Shown one piece after another: positions 1 through 6,890 of a stretch of 28,244 nucleotides of DNA. Each line of letters opens with the position of its first letter. Position 1 is the stretch's first letter. Position numbers and translations under genes: made by a program. The DNA is from a virus. The notes under the pieces were generated by a model. That model worked only from the letters and a program-made list of their open reading frames with translations, was not told the DNA's origin and did not search any database. Location: IMG/VR virus record IMGVR_UViG_3300032265_002322, positions 1 through 28,244 of that record. One strand, written 5' to 3'.

Positions 1-115
1 CAATTTTACTTACAGTTTTTTTAAAAAGACTGGCAGAACTTTTTGTTTTCCCGGACACAACAGGACTAGGCGAATATTCACCTGCATCGTTTTTATTTTT
101 TACAAATAAATTCAT
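1..115 (-). CDS. Partial gene after gp26 (5' end only); tape-measure candidate by position
   Basis: The first 38 codons of a minus-strand gene are present; the rest lies beyond the left edge. The ATG (115-113) begins on the base after the TAA of the gp26 extension, so translation is probably coupled. The visible N-terminus starts MNLFVKNKNDAGEYSPSP and continues with a Ser/Lys-rich, polar stretch ending in a short basic segment. There is no signal peptide and no recognisable domain. In long-tailed phages the gene after a frameshifting tail-chaperone pair is usually the tape measure, so a long helical protein would be expected here, but that is inference from position only. It could equally be another hub assembly protein. 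No strong Shine-Dalgarno is visible; only an A/G-rich stretch precedes the ATG. Confidence 0.55.
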   Translation of the reverse strand, partial: MNLFVKNKNDAGEYSPSPVVSGKTKSSASLFKKTVSKI

Positions 116-304
116 TTATTTTCTTTGTCGTTCTTTTAGTTTTTGGTTTTCTTCTTCCAAATATTGAATCAACATGGCGACATAGATATCTCGTTCCCAA
201 GGTATCATATTTTCAAGTTCGGTAAGACTATACTTATGGTGTTGCATCAAGGAAAAGTTAGTCTTGTAGTAATTTCTTAAATCATCATAACCAAGTATTA
301 GCCG
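116..304 (-). CDS. -1 frameshift extension of gp26 (62 codons)
   Basis: Reading the minus strand in the -1 frame from the slippery site at the gp26 3' end gives 62 sense codons (RLILGYDDLRNYY...) and a TAA at 116-118. The product would be about 302 residues: gp26 residues 1-240 plus this tail. The core, MQHHKYSLTELENMIPWE followed by RDIYVAML, has the look of a small conserved T4-like phage protein, and also of the Trp/Glu-rich T parts of G-T tail assembly chaperones. The end (EEENQKLKERQRK) is charged and probably helical. The only in-frame ATG (245-247) would give just 43 residues, would drop the LGYDDLRNYY part and has no clear ribosome site, so frameshifting explains the frame better than independent initiation. 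A separate small ORF from that ATG remains the alternative. Confidence 0.7.
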   Translation of the reverse strand, partial: RLILGYDDLRNYYKTNFSLMQHHKYSLTELENMIPWERDIYVAMLIQYLEEENQKLKERQRK

Positions 305-1023
305 AAAAAACTTTCGAGCCCTTCCACATCCAAGTGGTGTTCAAAACCACATTTGGAACAAGTCATATCAATTTTCTTAGATAATTTAGGAATACTATTG
401 AAGAACTTTTCTAGTTTTTCAAATTGTTCTTGGTTCAATTGTTCAATAAACTCAATCAATTCCTCAACTGAAGATTCTTTCGCATAATGAAATTGCTCAC
501 CATCATAAACATATTCAATTGATTGAGCCAGCATATTAAAAGTAACTTCTGTAATGTCTTCCATTTCAATAGAGTCTTTAATTAACTTGAATGGTGGATA
601 TTTCATTTTAACGACAATTTTATCTGTCAGTTGAATTTCTGGATCCACATATTCTTCTTGTACAGGTTTGACCTCAGTCAAATCAATTTTGGCTTCCATA
701 ATGTTGCCACAGACTTTATCTTCAACTTCATTATTACAACGATATTTTGATTCAGATATTTCACCAACAGACTTTGCTCTCAGTTGTATAAAGTAATATT
801 CAATGTCTATAATTGGCAATTCATCAACATCAACATCTTTTGTGAGAGTGCATACATCTAATATTTCTCGCACATTATGTTGAATTGTTTTTGCATCAGA
901 TGACTCTAATGCCATCATCAAGGCTTTTTGTTCCTTGATTAGGTAAGGTCTAAACTTAATTGTTTTTTTAGAAAGCGGTAATTCCAATTCATATGTTGGC
1001 ACTTCAAGTTTTGGTAAAGCCAT
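298..1023 (-). CDS. 26: gp26-like baseplate hub / tail assembly protein (T4_baseplate family)
   Basis: A 241-residue protein resembling T4 gp26 (208 residues in T4), a factor needed for baseplate hub assembly in the cytoplasm. The N-terminal PTYELELPLSKKTIKFRPYLIKEQK stretch, shown here as PTYELELPLSKK then FRPYLIKEQK, is the typical family opening: a beta-hairpin followed by helices. Four cysteines, C96, C105, C222 and C225 (CSKCG), followed by two histidines at 229-230, look like a split zinc-binding site. The start is well supported: AAGGAG lies 6 nt upstream of the ATG on the minus strand. It is 9 bases downstream of the tube-fold gene in the same operon. The last codons hold a -1 slippery heptamer leading into a longer gp26 form. 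Family assignment is confident; the exact role of the two forms is inferred. Confidence 0.85.
   Translation of the reverse strand: MALPKLEVPTYELELPLSKKTIKFRPYLIKEQKALMMALESSDAKTIQHNVREILDVCTLTKDVDVDELPIIDIEYYFIQLRAKSVGEISESKYRCNNEVEDKVCGNIMEAKIDLTEVKPVQEEYVDPEIQLTDKIVVKMKYPPFKLIKDSIEMEDITEVTFNMLAQSIEYVYDGEQFHYAKESSVEELIEFIEQLNQEQFEKLEKFFNSIPKLSKKIDMTCSKCGFEHHLDVEGLESFFG
304..310 (-). promoter_or_regulatory. Putative -1 programmed ribosomal frameshift site T TTT TTC
   Basis: In the zero frame of gp26 the codons read AGT TTT TTC GGC TAA, so the heptamer T TTT TTC has the X XXY YYZ phase needed for tandem -1 slippage. The zero-frame stop lies one codon downstream (298-300). On the minus strand, GGAAGGG sits 8 nt upstream of the heptamer, in the place where an internal Shine-Dalgarno stimulates -1 shifting in E. 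coli dnaX. I could not make out a convincing downstream hairpin or pseudoknot by eye. Confidence 0.65.
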
Positions 1024-1032
1024 AATAACTCC

Positions 1033-1707
1033 TTAATAGTATAAATCAGTTCTAATTGTTTCAATTCCTTGGGCCATAGTATTAATCCCAGTTCCTATTG
1101 CCCCAGCAGCTGTACCACCAAGGCCTCCTAATCCAACTACAAGTGAATTTATACCAGCATCCAATAGTTCCATTCCCAAAGATTGTAGTGAATTATTTTT
1201 CCAGTATGTGTATGCAAATGTTATGGACAATTTATGATATCCTTCGCCATTCCAGTCTAAGTCCAATTGATTCATAGAAATTGGATATGCATCATATAGA
1301 TTTACTGAATAAGTCAAATCATTTGTTACTGAATACTGGTTTATTGTAATTGTTGTTACATAGTTTTCTTTATATCTCCAATTATAATTATATGCTGGAT
1401 TGATATAATTCAGCCACGCATCAAACAACAATTTAGATTGCATATCATCATCAAGTATAAATGTTAGGTCAATGTCAGTATATGTTGTTTCATATGGATA
1501 TTTTTCTACTGGACCATATGATTTTTGTTCAGCTGTTGCAAATGTTCTGCCTGGAAGATTAGCATTCTCACATCTGTATGTGAGTTGTCTTGCCGATTTA
1601 ACATAAGGCAACAAAGTTAGTGGTATAGGAATAGATACATCAAACCTATTTTGTCTGGATAAATCACCAGTAAAACTTGATTTGAAATCGTTGATACTTC
1701 TTGTCAT
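1033..1707 (-). CDS. Tail-tube-fold baseplate protein (gp54/gp19-like)
   Basis: A 224-residue protein whose first about 170 residues follow the pattern of T4 tail tube protein gp19: an N-terminal helix and RQNRFDVSI strand, LTYRCENANLPG, a central KLLFDAWLNYI helix, an INQYSVTND strand, and a closing DLDWNGEGYHKLSITFAYTYW. In T4 this fold is shared by the tube (gp19) and the tube-initiating baseplate proteins gp48 and gp54. Position in the baseplate cluster and the extra glycine-rich, weakly hydrophobic C-terminus (residues 172-224, VVGLGGLGGTAAGA) favour a tube-initiator or gp54-like role over the main tube. The ATG directly follows the TAA of the upstream gene; AAGGAA in the end of that gene serves as ribosome site. 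Which T4 protein it corresponds to is not settled. Confidence 0.65.
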   Translation of the reverse strand: MTRSINDFKSSFTGDLSRQNRFDVSIPIPLTLLPYVKSARQLTYRCENANLPGRTFATAEQKSYGPVEKYPYETTYTDIDLTFILDDDMQSKLLFDAWLNYINPAYNYNWRYKENYVTTITINQYSVTNDLTYSVNLYDAYPISMNQLDLDWNGEGYHKLSITFAYTYWKNNSLQSLGMELLDAGINSLVVGLGGLGGTAAGAIGTGINTMAQGIETIRTDLYY

Positions 1708-2325
1708 TTATGAATTCCTTATTTCTTCGACAGAATCTTTCCAGACTTCTGTTGGTTGAGCCTTCTTGAATTGTTGTATTGGTAAATAAATTGCAACGTC
1801 CCACTCATTAGGTTCCACTGCCAGAATCCTGGATTTTATGTGGTTGTATAGGTAATATTTGATACAAGGCCTGAACTCTTTTAACTTAGATGATGCGTCC
1901 AACATTGGATAGGTGATTCGGATGCGTTTAATTTCATCGTCATCATTGTAAATTGCAAAGTTCAATAGTTTCCGCATGAATAAGATTCTATATCTAAGTG
2001 GTAGATAGTGTATGTTTAACCCAATAAAACCATCTGATTGACGTTTCAAAGGTAAAACAAGTGGAAATCTATCATAATATGGCAAGTCATTTTTACCTTT
2101 GGGATCATAAACAAAATAGTACAACCCACCCATTAAAAATTTTTGTCTGTCAGCAGGCCTGGTCCAACGGGTCTTTTCTTTTGTTATAGGAATAGATAAT
2201 CGGCCAGGATTTCTAAGACCGGCGACTTTTTGCATTAACCATTTTAGAGACTCTTGGCTCATCGTTGGATGTTGAGCCTGAAGTTTTTCTTCAGTTATTG
2301 TGGTGAGTATGGATTTTGTTGTCAT
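1708..2325 (-). CDS. Conserved T4-like protein, possibly gp2 DNA end protector
   Basis: A 205-residue protein starting MTTKSILTTITEEK. The middle (FLMGGLYYFVYDPKGKNDL, then YYDRFPLVLPL, GLNIHYLPLRYR) and the end (EWDVAIYLPIQQF) match a conserved type seen in the structural region of T4-like marine phages, which I recall being annotated as DNA end protector gp2 in some genomes. T4 genes 2 and 4 are neighbours, which fits the position next to gp4, but I cannot verify the homology. The chosen ATG lies 11 bases after the gp4 stop; the longer in-frame start at 2436 would overlap gp4 by about 100 bases and adds residues with no family look (MGCQSGQMESRHR), so it is rejected. The ribosome site is weak. 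It is in the same operon as gp4 and the tube-fold protein. Confidence 0.6.
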   Translation of the reverse strand: MTTKSILTTITEEKLQAQHPTMSQESLKWLMQKVAGLRNPGRLSIPITKEKTRWTRPADRQKFLMGGLYYFVYDPKGKNDLPYYDRFPLVLPLKRQSDGFIGLNIHYLPLRYRILFMRKLLNFAIYNDDDEIKRIRITYPMLDASSKLKEFRPCIKYYLYNHIKSRILAVEPNEWDVAIYLPIQQFKKAQPTEVWKDSVEEIRNS

Positions 2326-2336
2326 CGGATATTTAG

Positions 2337-2771
2337 TTATAGTCCGAGATGGTCTTCCGTTATAAGTTTGAATTCCCAACCACGGTCTAAACAATATTCT
2401 GTGGCGGCTTTCCATTTGGCCTGATTGACACCCCATGTCACAACTTCTTGGATATACTGTTTTGTGACTCTTTTCTTTTTATCTGGTTCCATAGTTTGTT
2501 TCTTGGGCTTCACTTCAAGCATCATAGTTCTAAGTTTACCATCTTTATCACGCACTTTAACGACAAAATCAGGAAAATAACGGTGCATACGATTATCTAC
2601 AGGAGATTTGTATGGAATTATCACTTCTTCTGAGGCCCAAGACACAATATTTGGATTTTTGTCGAGCCAATTCATCACCCGGCATTCCCATGATGAACGA
2701 TAAATGATGTTTTTGTAATCCCCTACGTATTTTTGAGGATTTGAAGGTCGGAATGTTCCAGAATATGCCAT
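2337..2771 (-). CDS. 4: gp4-like head completion protein, nuclease-like fold
   Basis: A 144-residue protein, close to the size of T4 gp4 (150), which completes the filled head before tail attachment. The protein opens MAYSGTFRPSNPQKYVGDYK and contains IYRSSWE (E29), EEVIIPYKSPVD, RYFPDF (D68) and LEVKPKK (E86, K88). The E...PD...ExK arrangement is the classic restriction-endonuclease-like (PD-(D/E)xK) active-site pattern, close in layout to TnsA-type nucleases. The C-terminal WGVNQAKWKAATEYC segment is also typical of the cyanophage-type gp4. It is the first gene of the minus-strand operon and diverges from gp48 across only 31 bases. No Shine-Dalgarno lies close to the ATG. Family assignment is confident; nuclease activity is inferred from residues. 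Confidence 0.85.
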   Translation of the reverse strand: MAYSGTFRPSNPQKYVGDYKNIIYRSSWECRVMNWLDKNPNIVSWASEEVIIPYKSPVDNRMHRYFPDFVVKVRDKDGKLRTMMLEVKPKKQTMEPDKKKRVTKQYIQEVVTWGVNQAKWKAATEYCLDRGWEFKLITEDHLGL

Positions 2772-2784
2772 AAATATATGTATA
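2769..2784. promoter_or_regulatory. Divergent T4-late-type promoter pair between gp4 and gp48
   Basis: On the plus strand CATAAATA (2769-2776) matches the late consensus TATAAATA at 7 of 8 bases and would start transcription near 2782, about 21 bases before the gp48 ATG. On the minus strand TATACATA (2784-2777), also 7 of 8, points at gp4 and would start at or next to its ATG. The plus-strand motif overlaps the gp4 start codon. In this AT-rich genome such octamers also occur inside genes, so the support is mainly the placement at the only divergent junction in the window. Confidence 0.5.
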
Positions 2785-2802
2785 ACCTTTTCCTAAAAAA
2801 AC

Positions 2803-3786
2803 ATGGCAATCATAACAATACCAACATCAATTAGTGGCATAACCATACCCAGCTTTGGCGGTGGTGGTGGACCTTTGGATTCGTTGTATCAATCAGGTGG
2901 ATTACCTTTCTACAAATATCCTAGAGATTTAGGAAGTTCGACCAGAAGCCATTCAGTAGTTTTTACAATTAAAAAAATTAAAGAAGTCCCATTTAGTGAA
3001 GTTGTTGCTCAAAGCGTACAGTTTATTACTGGATCCGAAAACACTGTTGGTGGTGTCATAGGACGAGCAGTAGACTCGGCTGCGGATCTTGCCGACCAAG
3101 CAGCTGCGGTGGCAAAGCAAGGCCTTGGCGCAATCGCTGAAACAGTTAATAGAGGTATGTCACAAGTTTCACAATTTGTTTCAAAAAGAGAAGTTCAGAA
3201 TCAAGCAGTTATTGCACTGTATATGCCAGAAACAATGTCATTTACAAATGAAGCCACATACGATGGATCCACAACTTTGGCCAGTGCGGCTGGAGCTTTG
3301 CCGGCAATTGGAGGTTTGATTAGGTCTGTAACTAGTACATTAAATGATAATGATGCATTAAAATTAGGTTTGAATAAAATGGGTTATGTTTTTAATCCAC
3401 AAAAACAAATGTTATTTCAAGGTATTGAGTTTAGACAATTCAATATGTCCTTCACATTCACTCCATATTCTTCAAAAGAAGCACAAGATGTTAAAGAAAT
3501 CATCAAATTGTTTAGGAAATGGTCTGCTCCACAAAAAACTCAGGCCGCTGGAGGTATGTTTTTTAATCCACCAGCAGTTTTTCAAGTAGACTTTAAATTT
3601 AACAATTCACAAAATTTGAATATACCAAAATTAAAAGATTGTGTAATCACATCCGTAGAAGTCAATTATGCACCAAACGGAATGTGGTCAGCTCATAGTG
3701 ACGGTGCACCAGTGCAAACAACTGTAACATTGGCGCTGCAAGAAATGGACCTAGTTGATAGATCAGATATCGAAAATGGATATTAA
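2803..3786 (+). CDS. 48: gp48-like baseplate tail-tube junction protein
   Basis: A 327-residue protein (T4 gp48: 364) expected to cap the baseplate hub and seed the tail tube. The N-terminal Gly-rich stretch (SFGGGGGPLDSLYQSGG) leads to YPRDLGSSTRSHSVVF. A helical Ala-rich section occupies residues 75-140. A tube-fold C-terminal half follows: LYMPETMSFTNE, FRQFNMSFTFTPYSSKEA, FNPPAVFQVDFKF, ITSVEVNYAPNGMWSAHSDGAPV and TVTLALQEMD. The APNG...PV...L...E ending parallels T4 gp48 (TPNGNFNG...FTLEITMREI). It is the first gene of the plus-strand late operon, directly upstream of gp53. No Shine-Dalgarno is visible; the leader from the putative late promoter would be about 20 bases. gp48 and gp54 are related, so gp54 is the main alternative label. 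Confidence 0.8.
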   Translation: MAIITIPTSISGITIPSFGGGGGPLDSLYQSGGLPFYKYPRDLGSSTRSHSVVFTIKKIKEVPFSEVVAQSVQFITGSENTVGGVIGRAVDSAADLADQAAAVAKQGLGAIAETVNRGMSQVSQFVSKREVQNQAVIALYMPETMSFTNEATYDGSTTLASAAGALPAIGGLIRSVTSTLNDNDALKLGLNKMGYVFNPQKQMLFQGIEFRQFNMSFTFTPYSSKEAQDVKEIIKLFRKWSAPQKTQAAGGMFFNPPAVFQVDFKFNNSQNLNIPKLKDCVITSVEVNYAPNGMWSAHSDGAPVQTTVTLALQEMDLVDRSDIENGY

Positions 3787-3788
3787 AA

Positions 3789-4415
3789 ATGCAATATTTT
3801 AAAAATTTACCAAAAGTAACATATACGGATAAAAATAGAGTATCCACAGTCTACACTAATTTAATGGCTAGGGTGAGTTTTATTCCTGAAATGTTGAATA
3901 ATGGTTTGAATTTTTATTTGTATGACGTACAAGATGGCGATACACCAGAAATTGTTGCACATAAGTACTATAATGATGTTAGTCGTTTTTGGATTGTTTT
4001 ATATTGTAATGAAATGATGGATCCTCAATGGGATTGGCCATTATCACATTCACAGTTTAATAATTATGTTGAAGGTAAGTATGGTAATAATTTAAATGGC
4101 ACACATCATTATGAAAAAGTAATTACCAAAGCAAGTCGTGGAACAGTAAATGACCAAACAGTAGTGGAAAAATTTGTTATTTCAGGTGAAGAATTTATAA
4201 ACTATCCATATGGTATTGGTCCAACTAAAACTTTTCAGTTACCTAAAAGTAAGGTTACAGATCCCACAACATTTGTAGACGTATCAATTCAGACAGTTGC
4301 TGTAACAAATTATGAATATGAACTTAGTCTAAATGAAAGCAAAAGAACTATAAAATTGTTAAATAAATTATATGCAGATCAATTAGAATCAGAATTTACT
4401 AAATTAATGAGTTGA
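3789..4415 (+). CDS. 53: gp53 baseplate wedge subunit
   Basis: A 208-residue protein (T4 gp53: 196) that joins neighbouring wedges around the hub. It opens MQYFKNLPKVTY and shows the family core: YLYDVQDGDTPEIVAHKYYND (LysM-like, about residues 43-63, here one residue over a loop: DGDTPEIVAHKYYND), VSRFWIVLYCNE, then DPQWDWPLSHSQFNNYV. The second half (residues 105-208) is less conserved and ends with a QLESEFTKLM helix. It starts 2 bases after the gp48 stop and ends 1 base before the next ATG, so the three genes are one translational unit. No separate ribosome site is obvious. Family assignment is confident. Confidence 0.9.
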   Translation: MQYFKNLPKVTYTDKNRVSTVYTNLMARVSFIPEMLNNGLNFYLYDVQDGDTPEIVAHKYYNDVSRFWIVLYCNEMMDPQWDWPLSHSQFNNYVEGKYGNNLNGTHHYEKVITKASRGTVNDQTVVEKFVISGEEFINYPYGIGPTKTFQLPKSKVTDPTTFVDVSIQTVAVTNYEYELSLNESKRTIKLLNKLYADQLESEFTKLMS

Positions 4416-4416
4416 A

Positions 4417-5769
4417 ATGGAAAATACAGAAGCAAAAGACGGTTTAATATATCCACAAGATTTCAGTTTAGATGCGATAGACATAATAACCGATGGTCAA
4501 CAAGTATATAAACTTAAAAATCTTCTTGTGGAGTTGTCTTTTTTTGAGGATATTTACGCATTTGCTTGTTCTGGATATGTTATTCTAAAAGATGCTGTAG
4601 GATTGATTGAAACATTAAAATTACATGGTACTGAATTTATTAATATTGCTTATGGAAAAACTAGAAGTGAGGATCCTGCCGCAAAAATCATAAGAACTTT
4701 TCGCATATACAAAATTGGTAATAGAAAACCTTCCGGAAACATAAACTCCGAATTCTTTACAGTTTATTTTTGTTCCGAAGAAATGTTATTATCTGAACAA
4801 TTAAAACTATCAAAAGGTTTTAAAGGCCAACAAATCTCTGATATTATTAAAACTATATTAACAGACCAAAATTGTTTAAATGTAAAAAATAAAAAGATTC
4901 AGTATATTGAACCAACTTTTGGAACATATGATTTTGTTATACCTAGATTAAAACCATTTGAAGCAATTAGTTGGTTATCGACTTATGCAAGACCTATTGG
5001 CCGTCAAGGTGCTGACATGTTGTTTTTTGAGACAAATGATGGATTTTATTTTAGGTCATTACAATCAATGTTTGCTGAAAGTGTATATGGAACGTATATA
5101 CACAAACCCGCCAACATAAACAATTCAGACTTAGCCTCAGGATTAAATACGGTTTTAGAATATGAATTTGTTAAGACATTTGATTCATTAGAAGCAACAG
5201 AATCTGGAATATATTCTAGTAAATTGATAACAATTGATCCACTAACAAGAACACAAAAAATAACCAATTTCAACAAAAATGACTTGAATGGATACAGTGC
5301 TTCGGGAGAAGGTACGAACCGGTTAGGTAAAAAACAAACAGAAATGTATAACTCCTCATTAAAATTGGCTTTCAGTAATTCTGGTGAAAAAGACAAGGCC
5401 TATATAAAACAAAATGCATCTGGTGTTTCAAACGATATTTACATTGAAACTTATGTTCCTAATAGAACTGCACAAATTGCATTAGCTAACTATACTGTTA
5501 TAAAGGCAATTATACCTGGTGATACCGAAATAACTGCTGGAAGAACAGTTAATTTTCAATTGTACAGTAATAATTTTGATCCAGAGATGAGCAATAGAGA
5601 ATTTGATAAATTCTTTTCTGGTAAATATCTTGTGACTGCTGTTAGACATGTAATACAATCACAAGGTGTTTTTCAAACAATTTTGGAACTGGCAAAAGAA
5701 AGTTTAAAATCTTCTTATCCTTCACCAAGTTATTCAAACATGGAATATAAAGATATTGTAAATGCATAA
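4417..5769 (+). CDS. 27: gp27-like baseplate hub protein
   Basis: A 450-residue protein (T4 gp27: 391) predicted to form the trimeric hub ring that carries the spike. The first half has LKNLLVELSFFEDIYAFA followed by SGYVILKDAVGLIE, typical of the first tube-like beta domain of gp27/gpD-type hubs. The middle has KGFKGQQISDIIKTIL and PFEAISWLSTYARP. The C-terminus has GDTEITAGRTVNF, SGKYLVTAVRHVI and FQTILELAKES, the usual closing strands of hub proteins. It overlaps the gp5 OB-fold gene by 8 bases (ATGCATAA), which matches the physical partnership of gp27 and gp5. In T4 these genes are not adjacent in this way. The match is by pattern recognition; sequence identity to T4 gp27 is likely low. 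Confidence 0.75.
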   Translation: MENTEAKDGLIYPQDFSLDAIDIITDGQQVYKLKNLLVELSFFEDIYAFACSGYVILKDAVGLIETLKLHGTEFINIAYGKTRSEDPAAKIIRTFRIYKIGNRKPSGNINSEFFTVYFCSEEMLLSEQLKLSKGFKGQQISDIIKTILTDQNCLNVKNKKIQYIEPTFGTYDFVIPRLKPFEAISWLSTYARPIGRQGADMLFFETNDGFYFRSLQSMFAESVYGTYIHKPANINNSDLASGLNTVLEYEFVKTFDSLEATESGIYSSKLITIDPLTRTQKITNFNKNDLNGYSASGEGTNRLGKKQTEMYNSSLKLAFSNSGEKDKAYIKQNASGVSNDIYIETYVPNRTAQIALANYTVIKAIIPGDTEITAGRTVNFQLYSNNFDPEMSNREFDKFFSGKYLVTAVRHVIQSQGVFQTILELAKESLKSSYPSPSYSNMEYKDIVNA

Positions 5770-6058
5770 TTTTATTGGAAAAGACAGTTTTGTATGGTGG
5801 GTTGGTGTTGTTGAGGACAGAAGTGACACACTGGCTCTTGGTCGATGCAGAGTAAGAATTTTTGGTTGGCATACAGACAATAAATTAGAGTTACCAACAG
5901 ATAATTTGCCATGGGCTTTACCAATGTATCCCGTAAATAATTCAAATTCTTTTATGCCACCAAGAATTGATGACTGGATTGTAGGGTTTTTTATGGACGG
6001 TGAATCGGCACAAGCACCAGTGATGATGGGTGTTTTACCCGGATTGATACCAACATAA
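5762..6058 (+). CDS. 5: gp5 N-terminal OB-fold protein (stand-alone)
   Basis: A 98-residue protein matching only the N-terminal OB domain of T4 gp5 (575 residues). NFIGKDSFVWWVGVVEDR then LGRCRVRIFGWHT is nearly the T4 start (NWFVGVVEDRMDPLKLGRVRVRVVGLHP), followed by LPWALPMYPVN, IDDWIVGFFMDGE and PVMMGVLPG. The OB fold docks the spike onto the gp27 hub trimer. A stop codon follows directly (6056-6058): lysozyme and beta-helix parts are not fused here. AAGGA 13 bases downstream starts the next gene. The ATG overlaps the end of the gp27-like gene. Assignment to gp5 is confident; the split architecture is described under findings. Confidence 0.85.
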   Translation: MHNFIGKDSFVWWVGVVEDRSDTLALGRCRVRIFGWHTDNKLELPTDNLPWALPMYPVNNSNSFMPPRIDDWIVGFFMDGESAQAPVMMGVLPGLIPT

Positions 6059-6071
6059 GAAGGAATAATTT

Positions 6072-6887
6072 ATGGCAGCTGTAACACAACCTCTACCAAT
6101 TGTAGGAGGTCCAAATTTAAAACCACCTGTTGGTGCAGAAAATGATGGACAAATACCTGGTCAACCATCATTAAATGCTGCAGCTAGGGGTATTGTTAAT
6201 GGAACTTCGGTAGGTAATACAAATAAACAATTGGCACACGTTTGTGATTTTGTTTCTGAGATGCAAAAGAATATAGAATTGAAAAAATTCTTAAAAGCGG
6301 TAGCAAATCAAATTCGAGAAGGCATACGTGCAATTATGAGATTACTTGGTATAACTGACGCTACAGGCCAATACTCATGGTTGATAGATAAATTAAAATC
6401 TATAGCAAGAGAATTAAAAAGAATACAGAAAGAAATTATTCAACCAATCATTGATTTTGAAAAATATGTTTTAGCTTACATTACAAAATTAAGAGAAATT
6501 GTACAATGGATATTAGGTCTACCAGCAAGATTTTTGGCTTTACTAAGAGATTGTTTATCTAGATTATTAAAATTGATTGGTAGTGTTTTTAGTGATTTTT
6601 TTGCAGAATTGTCTGGTGGCCAAACAAATTCAGAATTAACAGAATTGGTTTCTGCGGCCAAGGAAGTTGCATCTGAAGCATATAAAACTGTAAATTTGGC
6701 TGGTGTTGCAGTAGCCGGAGCAGTTGCAATACCTGTGGCTGCAACAGCTGGTTTGTTGATTCCTGTTAATGCGGCTGATTTGGCTGCAGCCAACACAACA
6801 ATTGCAAATTATACATCTACATTTGCTTCAGCAAATACGGTTACAGCAAGTACAAGTGTTACAGCAAAACAAGGAATACCAGCTTAA
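6072..6887 (+). CDS. Helical hydrophobic protein in place of gp5 lysozyme, function unknown
   Basis: A 271-residue protein I do not recognise. It begins with about 45 flexible residues rich in Pro/Gly (VGGPNLKPPVG, GQIPGQPSL). From about 55 to 180 it is a run of amphipathic helices with many Lys/Arg, Ile and Leu (IRAIMRLLG, LPARFLALLRDCLSRLLKLIG). Residues 208-232 (AGVAVAGAVAIPVAATAG region) form an uncharged Ala/Val-rich segment long enough to span a membrane. A Thr/Ser/Ala tail follows. No lysozyme motif is present. AAGGA is a good ribosome site 8 bases before the ATG. Sitting between the gp5 OB-fold and beta-helix genes, it could be a spike-associated or membrane-active component; a structural linker or chaperone is as likely. 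Confidence 0.6.
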   Translation: MAAVTQPLPIVGGPNLKPPVGAENDGQIPGQPSLNAAARGIVNGTSVGNTNKQLAHVCDFVSEMQKNIELKKFLKAVANQIREGIRAIMRLLGITDATGQYSWLIDKLKSIARELKRIQKEIIQPIIDFEKYVLAYITKLREIVQWILGLPARFLALLRDCLSRLLKLIGSVFSDFFAELSGGQTNSELTELVSAAKEVASEAYKTVNLAGVAVAGAVAIPVAATAGLLIPVNAADLAAANTTIANYTSTFASANTVTASTSVTAKQGIPA

Positions 6888-6890
6888 ATT

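Noticed and set aside
2326-2436. Upstream start for the gp2-like gene
   Set aside because: It would overlap gp4 by about 100 bases and adds residues that do not look conserved; the ATG at 2325 fits operon spacing.
2448-2633. Plus-strand frame of 61 codons, Phe/His-rich
   Set aside because: It is the complement of the conserved gp4 gene and has no independent support.
5046-5396. Antisense frame of 116 codons
   Set aside because: It lies opposite the conserved gp27-like hub gene, without family features or ribosome site.
6072-6887. Lysozyme domain in the gene between the gp5 parts
   Set aside because: No T4-lysozyme-like Glu...Asp...Thr catalytic arrangement is visible and the composition is that of hydrophobic basic helices.
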